A stretch of DNA of 13,595 nucleotides. Origin: 4572-123 sp964418755. Lineage in GTDB: Bacteria; Desulfobacterota; Desulfobacteria; Desulfobacterales; 4572-123. Where the stretch lies: assembly GCA_964418755.1 (NCBI GenBank), contig CAYQNS010000109.1, positions 1 to 13,595 on the forward strand, given 5' to 3'. The position numbers and the translations under genes were made by a program. This document shows positions 1 through 5,795 of this stretch, in pieces. Under the pieces are notes generated by a model that saw only the letters and a program-made list of their open reading frames with translations, ran no database searches and was not told the origin of the DNA. Position 1 is the first letter of the stretch. Each line of letters begins with the position of its first letter.

Positions 1-69
1 ATCGATATCCGTCAAATCGCTCAAACCGTTCTCCATAACCAGTGCCTGAACGAAGCTTTTAGCTGTTAG
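1..69 (+). CDS. possible 3' end of a truncated plus-strand gene
   Basis: Frame 1 of the plus strand is open from the window edge for 22 codons and stops at TAG (67-69). The visible C-terminus is roughly IDIRQIAQTVL followed by HNQCLNEAFSC, which reads like protein but matches no family I recognise. The last codons lie inside the heptamer repeat that starts at 54, so the tail may be repeat-derived. The minus strand is also open here, with a possible ATG at 36 and no Shine-Dalgarno, so the coding strand is not settled. If the plus-strand reading is right, this gene converges on the cytochrome gene and the inverted heptamers lie between the two 3' ends. Confidence 0.25.
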   Translation: MDIRQIAQTVLHNQCLNEAFSC

Positions 70-128
70 CTATTGGCTTTCAGCTCGAAATGATGAAGGA
101 TTCCTTTGGCTAATAGCTAACGGCTGAT
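54..128. repeat. inverted pair of degenerate AGCTNTT heptamer repeats
   Basis: Positions 54-88 read as five consecutive heptamers: AGCTTTT, AGCTGTT, AGCTATT, GGCTTTC, AGCTCGA. Positions 108-128 read GGCTAAT, AGCTAAC, GGCTGAT, which is the same heptamer family on the opposite strand. The arms 61-78 and 108-125 match at 15 of 18 positions when one is reverse-complemented, so the RNA could fold into a long hairpin with a loop of about 30 nt. It lies just beyond the stop codon of the cytochrome gene. A role as a bidirectional transcription end is possible, but there is no clear T-run. It may equally be a dispersed genomic repeat. Confidence 0.7.
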
Positions 129-139
129 CTTCAAAGGTA

Positions 140-1765
140 TTAGAACGCTATTATATCCACTACATAAGCCATATCAATCACGGGAATTTCAATAGCATTG
201 TCATCAAGCAGTTGATCGACAAGAGATTGGGAAGCGCTGCGATATTTAAGGATGGCTTCAACTTTTAATGGAGAAACCGCATCCGGCGGTATCTGGAAAG
301 CATATTTTTCGATCCGATACCCTTTGGGCGGGACCCTGTGATCATACAGCACACGGTCAGCCATCGCAACGTTATGAACAGGCTCTCCTTTATGATTGCC
401 CAGCCTGGTTGCAAAAAGAATCGCTGATTTGTCAATATTGCCCTTTTCATCAAGATGGCCGGAGCGCAAAACGACTTTTCCATTGTTGTCGGCAATGCTG
501 ATGTCAAGCCACATCTGTCTTATTTCGGTAACGCCGGTGGGCAGATAATGCCCTGCGCCGGAATTGATAACCTTGACCCCGATTTGCGAAAGACCGCCTT
601 TTCGGTAAGTATCGCTTCGGATAAGTTCCAGGTCAGCAGCATTTTCGAGGCGTTCGATTGCCATTTTTGCATGAATCTCATTTTTCGCAAGCCCGGTGAC
701 CAGTGTATTGGCACCCACAAAATAGTGCGTATTGATATGTTTTCTTGGTGGCCCGTCATCCGCTGCTTTGCCCGGATTATCGGGCCTGGCGGTTTTGCCC
801 GTTGCCGGAACACCGGGTTTCTGGCGCATGTGGCAATCCTGACAGTTTACGGTAGTCGCAGGGTTGCCGGTGTTGTAAGGGCTTTGTTTCCATTCATCGT
901 ATGTTTGTTCAAAGGGAAGATTGTTGGTGGCATGGGAGACATTATGGCAAAGTCCGCAAAATTCCGATTTGGTATGCAATTCAGAATATTGTACCGGATG
1001 GTAATCCGAACTGGCGTCTTCAAGCGGGCCCAGCATGGTTGAAGGATCGTCATCCCCATTGCCCGGAGCAACCTCATAACCGGCGTCGCCGATATGCTTG
1101 ACTTCGTTAATGTTATGACACCAATTGCAAAAAATACCTTCCGCCGGCAAGGGCGCCAATTTGTCATAATCATCACCCGGAGAAGCAATTTGATAGGCGC
1201 GGAAACCGAGCGGGGTGTGGCATTTGACGCAGGCTTTCATTTCGAGGATTTCTTTGGGGTCCACGGTTTCCTTGAAAAAAAGCTTGGTTGCCGCCCGCCA
1301 TAGGGGATCAGTGAAGGCTTTACTGTGCATCGAACCGTTCCATTGTTCAAATTTTTCAGAATGGCAGTCGGCACACACGGCCGGATCTATAAATTGCTTT
1401 ACACTGACTTTTTTAAAATTAAAGACCTTATTTTTTTCGGGGGCACTGATTTTCTCCTTTTCCGCCGGTGCCGCATCTTTTTGCCCGGTTTTTTGTTGCG
1501 CAATCGGCTGAACCGGTTTTGCCAACGCCGCTAAATAGTCGGCGATATTTTTGGCGTCCTGCTCTGAAATTGAACCGGGAGCGTATTTTACCATCCTTTT
1601 GATCGTTCTTTGCCATGCGGCCAAATCTTTCGTCTTCGCCAAAGATTTTTCCAGAGAATGACACCGGGAGCACTTGTTTTCAAAAAGTTTCTTGTCTTGT
1701 TTTATCGAAGCGAATGCATAAGAAGCGGCGAAAATCAGTATTAAAATGTAAAATATCCGTTTCAT
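140..1765 (-). CDS. secreted hexaheme c-type cytochrome
   Basis: Periplasmic or surface electron-transfer protein of 541 aa with six CXXCH heme-c sites, at residues 32-36, 131-135, 179-183, 213-217, 270-274 and 308-312. Residues 1-20 are a Sec signal peptide (basic start, hydrophobic core, AFA-S end). Residues about 24-80 form a small class I-like monoheme domain whose Met58 is a likely distal heme ligand. Residues 82-118 are a Pro/Ala/Lys-rich linker. The second module begins CADCH then W142 and H147, a W..S.H pattern seen in cytochrome c554/HAO-type multiheme proteins. Residues about 345-541 carry no heme and contain the motif HYLPTG (406-411). The ATG has AGGAAGG 10 nt upstream (1776-1782). 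The partner and the exact reaction cannot be read from the sequence, and no oxidoreductase partner lies beside it. Confidence 0.9.
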   Translation of the reverse strand: MKRIFYILILIFAASYAFASIKQDKKLFENKCSRCHSLEKSLAKTKDLAAWQRTIKRMVKYAPGSISEQDAKNIADYLAALAKPVQPIAQQKTGQKDAAPAEKEKISAPEKNKVFNFKKVSVKQFIDPAVCADCHSEKFEQWNGSMHSKAFTDPLWRAATKLFFKETVDPKEILEMKACVKCHTPLGFRAYQIASPGDDYDKLAPLPAEGIFCNWCHNINEVKHIGDAGYEVAPGNGDDDPSTMLGPLEDASSDYHPVQYSELHTKSEFCGLCHNVSHATNNLPFEQTYDEWKQSPYNTGNPATTVNCQDCHMRQKPGVPATGKTARPDNPGKAADDGPPRKHINTHYFVGANTLVTGLAKNEIHAKMAIERLENAADLELIRSDTYRKGGLSQIGVKVINSGAGHYLPTGVTEIRQMWLDISIADNNGKVVLRSGHLDEKGNIDKSAILFATRLGNHKGEPVHNVAMADRVLYDHRVPPKGYRIEKYAFQIPPDAVSPLKVEAILKYRSASQSLVDQLLDDNAIEIPVIDMAYVVDIIAF

Positions 1766-1932
1766 TAAAAATTTTCCTTCCTGTTTAGACTAAAGAATCG
1801 ATTTTGATCTTAATCCGCCGTTTTTAGAAATTTGTTGTGCATATCCCGTCATCCTTTTAACCGGATTCGGAACATTGTCCGTGAGGCTTTGTACCTCATT
1901 ACCGGCCCAGCGACAGCACGCTCACGCAGGGA

Positions 1933-2679
1933 TCACTTAGCGCCAAACACTTTTTTCAACAATTCGGTGGTTTGTTTTACAGGATTTTTTCGAATAGCGG
2001 CTTCCTCTTTTGCGATATAATAGAAGATCCCATCCATTCCTTTTTGAACAACATGGTCTGTTAAATTTGCTTTTATATCCGGCACAAACGGCAAAGCTCG
2101 ATATTTGCCCATTACGTTGTCAAAAGCTTGAATTGCCCCTACTTTTGACAGGTTGTTTTCAACTATCGGACGCATTTCTTTGCTCAATGCCGGAGACATT
2201 TTTCCCTGAAAATATTTTGTTGCTGAATCTTCAGGGCCTTCATAAATGCCTTTAATGTCGTCAAAGGTCATTTCAGTGATTGACTGCAGGAAAAGTTCTT
2301 TAGCCTTTGGAGTTGCAGCTTCAGCCGCACGATTCAGTTTTAGTTCAAGGTCATCTACTATCTGAGACATCCCAATTTTAGTTAACATCGTTCTTACAGT
2401 ATGTAATTCCTTTGGCAATGGTATGTGAACCGCTGCATCCGCATTGAAACCATCCACATCACCTAATTTTCTGACTACATTTTCGGAGCCGATACGAAGT
2501 GCTTCCTTAAATGCCTCGCCGATTTCATTGAGACCAGGTTCTTTTGATTGATTGTCTTCCCCCAGCGTTTTAAAAATATTAATTCCTTTTTCCCACCAGT
2601 TACTCTCTGCGTTTGCCGGGTTTGCTGAAAGTGAAAAAACGACTATCATCAGACCCATAATTTTTTTGTAATTTTTCAT
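1933..2679 (-). CDS. DUF4197 family secreted protein
   Basis: 248 aa from the chosen start. Residues 1-24 are a Sec signal peptide (MKNYKK start, hydrophobic core, ending PANA before ESNWW). The rest is a close fit to what I know of DUF4197: FKEALRIGSENVV, IPLPKEL, VDDLELKLNRAAEAATPKA, MTFDDIKGI, KYRALPF, then a lysine-rich end TTELLKKVFGAK. The family is predicted periplasmic and its function is unknown. An in-frame ATG exists 45 nt upstream (2722-2724), but it has no Shine-Dalgarno, would put 15 residues before the signal peptide, and lies upstream of the likely transcription start. The ATG at 2677-2679 is therefore preferred, although its own Shine-Dalgarno (GGGGTCA) is weak. Its 5' end faces away from the ABC-F unit, and it lies upstream of the cytochrome gene on the same strand with a 167-bp gap. 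Confidence 0.88.
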   Translation of the reverse strand: MKNYKKIMGLMIVVFSLSANPANAESNWWEKGINIFKTLGEDNQSKEPGLNEIGEAFKEALRIGSENVVRKLGDVDGFNADAAVHIPLPKELHTVRTMLTKIGMSQIVDDLELKLNRAAEAATPKAKELFLQSITEMTFDDIKGIYEGPEDSATKYFQGKMSPALSKEMRPIVENNLSKVGAIQAFDNVMGKYRALPFVPDIKANLTDHVVQKGMDGIFYYIAKEEAAIRKNPVKQTTELLKKVFGAK

Positions 2680-2706
2680 ATTGACCCCATATTTTTCAAA
2701 TGAACT

Positions 2707-2734
2707 TTTATACTTTGAGGGCATAATGTCGCAA
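2707..2734 (-). promoter_or_regulatory. likely sigma-70 type promoter of the DUF4197 gene
   Basis: On the minus strand TTGCGA (2729-2734) is followed, after 16 bp, by TATAAA (2707-2712). The -10 matches the consensus at five of six positions and the -35 at four of six. The predicted transcription start near 2700 lies about 20 nt before the ATG at 2679 and downstream of the alternative ATG at 2724, which supports the shorter gene model. This rests on motif matching only. Confidence 0.45.
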
Positions 2735-2981
2735 ATGACAAATCAATGTTATTACCTTAATGAAAACAGCCCCTGCAAACGCTTCATACCTATGGTGATC
2801 CATGCAGCCGGTTTTAAAGTTAATGACATTAATTTATTAGCACGAGTATTCTCAGAAGACAAGGGCACCGCCGGGCGTCGAAGCCTGAGGGCAAAGCGCG
2901 AAAGGCTTACTCGAATATGAGAACGAGCCATCACAAACGCTGCCATATCGGTTGGCTTCAGCCATCCGGATCAACGGATCA

Positions 2982-3010
2982 GTGTTTGAACGAAAAGTCC
3001 GTTCAAACAC
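2982..3010. repeat. perfect 10-bp dyad (palindrome with 9-nt spacer)
   Basis: GTGTTTGAAC (2982-2991), spacer GAAAAGTCC, then GTTCAAACAC (3001-3010), a perfect inverted repeat. It lies 33 bp before the uORF start. TTGAAC (2986-2991) and CACAAT (3008-3013), 16 bp apart, could be a weak promoter inside the dyad, in which case the dyad would be a fitting operator. Alternatives are an RNA hairpin or a dispersed REP-like element. No T-run follows the plus-strand hairpin, so it is not a classic terminator. Confidence 0.65.
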
Positions 3011-3042
3011 AATTTTGAATTGAGAAAAGGAACAACTTCAAT

Positions 3043-3105
3043 ATGTTGCTGTTGTCCGACGCCCATTTGAAAAAAAAGATTGCCTTTCATTTTGAGAGAT
3101 GGTAG
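3043..3105 (+). CDS. 20-codon upstream ORF (leader peptide) of the ABC-F gene
   Basis: ATG at 3043 with the Shine-Dalgarno AAAAGGAA (3025-3032) about 12 nt upstream, ending at TAG (3103-3105). The predicted peptide is MLLLSDAHLKKKIAFHFERW. It has a hydrophobic start, a KKK run and an aromatic-basic end. The stop codon is 18 nt before the left arm of an intrinsic terminator that precedes the ABC-F start. This geometry is that of leader peptides sensing translation in attenuated ABC-F, Erm and Cat genes. It is too short to judge by homology, so the call rests on position, ribosome-binding site and the terminator. Confidence 0.5.
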   Translation: MLLLSDAHLKKKIAFHFERW

Positions 3106-3120
3106 CTTGCGCCGACTTTT

Positions 3121-3150
3121 AAGCCACAGGAGCTGTTCCTGTGGTTTTTT
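3121..3150 (+). terminator. intrinsic terminator / probable attenuator in the ABC-F leader
   Basis: CCACAGGA (3124-3131), loop GCTGT, then TCCTGTGG (3137-3144) followed by six Ts (3145-3150). The stem is eight perfect pairs and extends by a G-U and two A-U pairs using AAG at 3121-3123. The ABC-F ATG lies only 24 nt after the last T, too close to fit a normal promoter and leader. Transcription of the gene must therefore start upstream and read through this hairpin. Confidence 0.85.
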
Positions 3151-3174
3151 GTATTAAATGAAAAGGAAACAAAA

Positions 3175-4800
3175 ATGATTTGCGCAACCAACGTCACCCT
3201 TGCCTATGGCAAGAGGCCCCTGTTCAAAGACGTTAATATAAAGTTTACACCGGGTAACTGTTACGGACTCATCGGCGCCAACGGCGCAGGAAAGTCCACA
3301 TTTCTGAAAATCCTTGCCGGAGATATCGAACCGGACTCGGGAACCGTCTCCGTGGGATCCCGGGAGCGAATCGCGGTTTTAAGACAGGACCACTTTGCCT
3401 TTGACGAGGAGACGGTTTTAAACACTGTGATCATGGGCCATGAAAAGATGTACCGGATTATAACACTACGGGAGGCTCTTTATACCAAGCCCGATTTTTC
3501 CGAAAAGGATGGAATCAGGTCAGGTGAACTTGAGGCCGAATTTGCGGAGATGAACGGCTATGAGGCAGATTCTGAAGCGGCGGTTCTTTTAAACAGCCTG
3601 GGAATTACCGAAAAAATGCATCAAAAAAAAATGAAGGAGCTCGAAGGCGGGGAAAAGGTGAGGGTACTCCTCTCCCAGGCCCTGTTCGGAAATCCGGATG
3701 TCCTGCTCCTGGACGAGCCAACCAACAACCTGGACATCAGGTCCATTGCTTGGCTGGAGGAGTTTCTCTACAGGTTCCGGAACACGGTAATCGTGGTATC
3801 ACACGACCGGCATTTCATGAACCAGGTGTGCACTCACATTGCCGACATTGATTTCGGTAAAATCTCGGTGTATATGGGGAATTACGATTTCTGGTACCAG
3901 GCCAGCCGGCTGAATTTGAGACAGAAACAGGCGGAAAACAAGAAGATTACCGACCGGGCCAATGAATTGAAGGTTTTTATCCAGCGGTTCAGTTCCAACG
4001 CCTCCAAATCAAAGCAGGCCACCTCCCGCAAGAAACTCCTGGAGAAACTCACAGTTGAAGACATGCCGGTGTCGTCAAGGAAATACCCGTTTATCTGCTT
4101 CAAACCGGAACGCCCCTGCGGCAATGTGATCCTGGAAGTGGACGGACTCACCAAGACCATTGATGGTGAAAAGGTGTTGGACAATGTGAGTTTTACCGTA
4201 AACGGCGGGGATAAGATCGCCTTTCTGGGCGGAAACAGCCTGGCCAACACCACTCTTTTCCAAATTCTGGCCGGGGAGATGGAACAAGACAGCGGTACTT
4301 TCTGTTGGGGAGTCACCATTACCCACTCCTATTTCCCCAAGGAACACAGTGCCTATTTCAACGGCGACCGGAACCTTGTTGAGTGGCTTCTGCAATTTGC
4401 TCCCCCCACAGAGGGCGAGAATTTTGCCCGGACCTTTTTAGGGCGCATGCTCTTTTCCGGGGAAGAGGCCATTAAAAAGATCAGTGTGCTCTCCGGTGGG
4501 GAAAAGGTTCGCTGCATGCTGTCAAGGATGATGCTTTCCGAATCAAATGTACTGATGCTGGATGAGCCCACCAATCACCTCGATCTGGAATCGATCACGT
4601 CTTTAAATGACAGCCTGCTCAAATTTCAGGAGGTGATTCTTTTCACCTCCCATGATCACGAGTTCGTGAATACCGTGGTAAACCGGATTATTGAGATCAT
4701 CCCCGGCGGCGTCATCGACCGGCTCATGACTTTCGATGAGTATATTGAAAGCATGGAAGTTGCCCAGACCCGGGACTCCATGATCCGGAAAGCCGCTTAA
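3175..4800 (+). CDS. ABC-F family ATPase, YbiT/YkpA-like
   Basis: Cytosolic ribosome-associated ATPase of the ABC-F group, 541 aa, without membrane segments. NBD1 is intact: Walker A GANGAGKST (34-42), signature-like LEGGEK (156-161), Walker B VLLLDEP (176-182) and switch His210. A linker of about 90 residues (235-315) includes RFSSNASKSKQATSR, characteristic of YbiT-type proteins and lying where ABC-F proteins contact P-site tRNA. NBD2 has signature LSGGEK (439-444), Walker B VLMLDEP (459-465) and switch His493, but its Walker A position reads GGNSLANTT (352-360) and lacks the Gly-Lys pair. I recall similar degeneracy in some Firmicutes YbiT/YkpA-like proteins but cannot verify it here. Shine-Dalgarno AAGGAA (3163-3168) fits the ATG at 3175. 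The role, translation factor or antibiotic protection, is not determined. The leader suggests translation-responsive control. Confidence 0.92.
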   Translation: MICATNVTLAYGKRPLFKDVNIKFTPGNCYGLIGANGAGKSTFLKILAGDIEPDSGTVSVGSRERIAVLRQDHFAFDEETVLNTVIMGHEKMYRIITLREALYTKPDFSEKDGIRSGELEAEFAEMNGYEADSEAAVLLNSLGITEKMHQKKMKELEGGEKVRVLLSQALFGNPDVLLLDEPTNNLDIRSIAWLEEFLYRFRNTVIVVSHDRHFMNQVCTHIADIDFGKISVYMGNYDFWYQASRLNLRQKQAENKKITDRANELKVFIQRFSSNASKSKQATSRKKLLEKLTVEDMPVSSRKYPFICFKPERPCGNVILEVDGLTKTIDGEKVLDNVSFTVNGGDKIAFLGGNSLANTTLFQILAGEMEQDSGTFCWGVTITHSYFPKEHSAYFNGDRNLVEWLLQFAPPTEGENFARTFLGRMLFSGEEAIKKISVLSGGEKVRCMLSRMMLSESNVLMLDEPTNHLDLESITSLNDSLLKFQEVILFTSHDHEFVNTVVNRIIEIIPGGVIDRLMTFDEYIESMEVAQTRDSMIRKAA

Positions 4801-5477
4801 GCAAGCAGTTTTTCGGCAAGCCAGATTGTGTGCCCGGGGCCTTTCCCGGATTTGCGGGCTTCTGCGGTCAGGGTTTCCGTCTTAAATCCGCATTGCTTCA
4901 GGCGATAAGTGAATGCCGCATCTGCTCCGGAAGACCAGACGGCCAGAATCCCTCCGTGGCAAAGAGCGGAAAAGGCCGCTTTCAGACCGGCTTTGCCGTA
5001 GAGGCGGTCATTGGCTTTCCGGGTAAGCCCGTCCGGACCGTTGTCTACATCCAGAAGTATTGCATCCCAGGCGGATTTTTTTCCTCCGATGGTTCGGGCC
5101 ACATCTTCTTCTTTGACGGATACCCGGGGATCATTCAGCGGCATCCCTGCCAGGTGTCCCAGGTGTTCCCGGTTCCATCCGACCACAGCCGGGATCAGTT
5201 CGGATACGGTAATGCGTGTGTCCGGCTTCGATTGTTCAAGTGCAGTTGCCAGTGTGTAGCCCATGCCGAGGCCTCCAATGAGAATCCTTGCGCCGGATTT
5301 TTGTTTAATGCGGCTGCATGCGAGCTCAGCCAGCGCATCTTCGGAACCGTGGAGGCGGCTGTTCATCAGTTCAGTTCCTGCGGTTCGGATCGAGAATTCC
5401 GTGCCTCGCTTCAGCAGCGTGACTTCTCCTTCATGTCCGGGGACCTTTGCCCGGTCGATCTCCTCCCAGGGGATCAC
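4797..5477 (-). CDS. spermidine synthase-like / SAM-dependent methyltransferase-fold protein
   Basis: 226 aa from a GTG start. Shows a Rossmann nucleotide-binding core: motif I ILIGGLGMG (65-73), acidic ribose-binding Glu93 in VSELIPAVV, Asp125 in EEDV, and the ILLDVDNGP strand (140-148) with Asp143 and Asp145. The N-terminus PWEEIDRAKVPG and the RLHGSEDALAELAC stretch are typical of bacterial proteins annotated as spermidine-synthase-like. Whether it transfers aminopropyl or methyl groups, or binds another nucleotide, cannot be told. GTG has GAGG about 8 nt upstream, but a stronger Shine-Dalgarno further up drives an out-of-frame 14-codon leader. It converges with the ABC-F gene: its stop (4797-4799) and the ABC-F stop (4798-4800) share bases of the palindrome TTAA, leaving no room for a terminator. 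Confidence 0.82.
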   Translation of the reverse strand: MIPWEEIDRAKVPGHEGEVTLLKRGTEFSIRTAGTELMNSRLHGSEDALAELACSRIKQKSGARILIGGLGMGYTLATALEQSKPDTRITVSELIPAVVGWNREHLGHLAGMPLNDPRVSVKEEDVARTIGGKKSAWDAILLDVDNGPDGLTRKANDRLYGKAGLKAAFSALCHGGILAVWSSGADAAFTYRLKQCGFKTETLTAEARKSGKGPGHTIWLAEKLLA

Positions 5478-5518
5478 ACTCTTTTCCTCAACCGGCGGAT
5501 GAATCGTTTAATCTGCAT
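5474..5518 (-). CDS. possible 14-codon leader ORF overlapping the methyltransferase start
   Basis: ATG at 5516-5518 sits behind AAAGGAG (5522-5528), the best ribosome-binding site in the area, and encodes MQIKRFIRRLRKRV before TGA (5474-5476). Its last sense codon and stop overlap the GTG start of the downstream gene (5475-5477), a geometry suited to translational coupling. The peptide is extremely basic. Alternatively, one extra GT in the GTGTG run has split what was once a longer N-terminus, because removing two bases joins the frames. Confidence 0.35.
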   Translation of the reverse strand: MQIKRFIRRLRKRV

Positions 5519-5795
5519 GTTTCTCCTTTGTAAACGTATCGTGAAGAATTTTTCCGCAGATTATCGTTGTGACAGAAAAAAGACAACACGTAATCGGTGC
5601 TTTGCTATTTCCCAGGGTATTAAATCTCAAGCACTATCTGCACCAGGGCTCTTTGTTACGTCCTCCATGATCGCCGGACTATGTTTGTTTTGACCCCTAT
5701 CTCAAAGAATGCTTTATTCGTCTCTATTGAATGCGTGTATTTATCCTCGCCGGAACGGTAAAACCTTTCAGCATCCCGGGGTGCCCGGCACCATT
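5478..5795. other. intergenic region between the methyltransferase-fold gene and the RND operon
   Basis: 318 bp that appear non-coding apart from the 14-codon leader and one possible promoter. A small GC-rich hairpin (GGTGC, CCG, GCACC at 5780-5792) lies just after the RND stop codon, without a T-run. I see no tRNA, small-RNA signature or transposase remnant that I can support. Confidence 0.5.
5560..5586 (-). promoter_or_regulatory. possible promoter of the methyltransferase-fold gene
   Basis: On the minus strand TTGTCT (5581-5586) and GATAAT (5560-5565, five of six to the -10 consensus) are separated by 15 bp, shorter than ideal. The expected start would lie about 35 nt before the leader ATG at 5518. 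This is motif matching in an AT-rich stretch only. Confidence 0.3.

Noticed and set aside
455..1042. Plus-strand open frame of 195 codons
   Set aside because: Shadow of the cytochrome gene, which has six heme motifs and a good ribosome site on the other strand.
1810..1842. Ten-codon minus-strand ORF (MHNKFLKTAD) behind AAAAGG upstream of the cytochrome gene
   Set aside because: Very short, no terminator or alternative structure after it, and no amino-acid bias suggesting attenuation. Likely chance.
1866..1885. Small hairpin (TGAGG ... CCTCA) downstream of DUF4197 as a terminator
   Set aside because: Five-pair stem without a T-run on the minus strand.
2752..2946. Minus-strand 64-codon open frame upstream of the DUF4197 promoter
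   Set aside because: No Shine-Dalgarno, Arg/Leu/Ser-rich composition and no recognisable domain. The stretch is better treated as non-coding.
4830..5693. Plus-strand open frame of 287 codons
   Set aside because: Antisense to the methyltransferase-fold gene, whose motifs are clear. The Cys/Phe/Gly-rich translation resembles no family.
5771..5792. GC-rich hairpin after the RND stop as a terminator
   Set aside because: The stem is only five pairs and no T-run follows on the minus strand, so an intrinsic terminator cannot be claimed.
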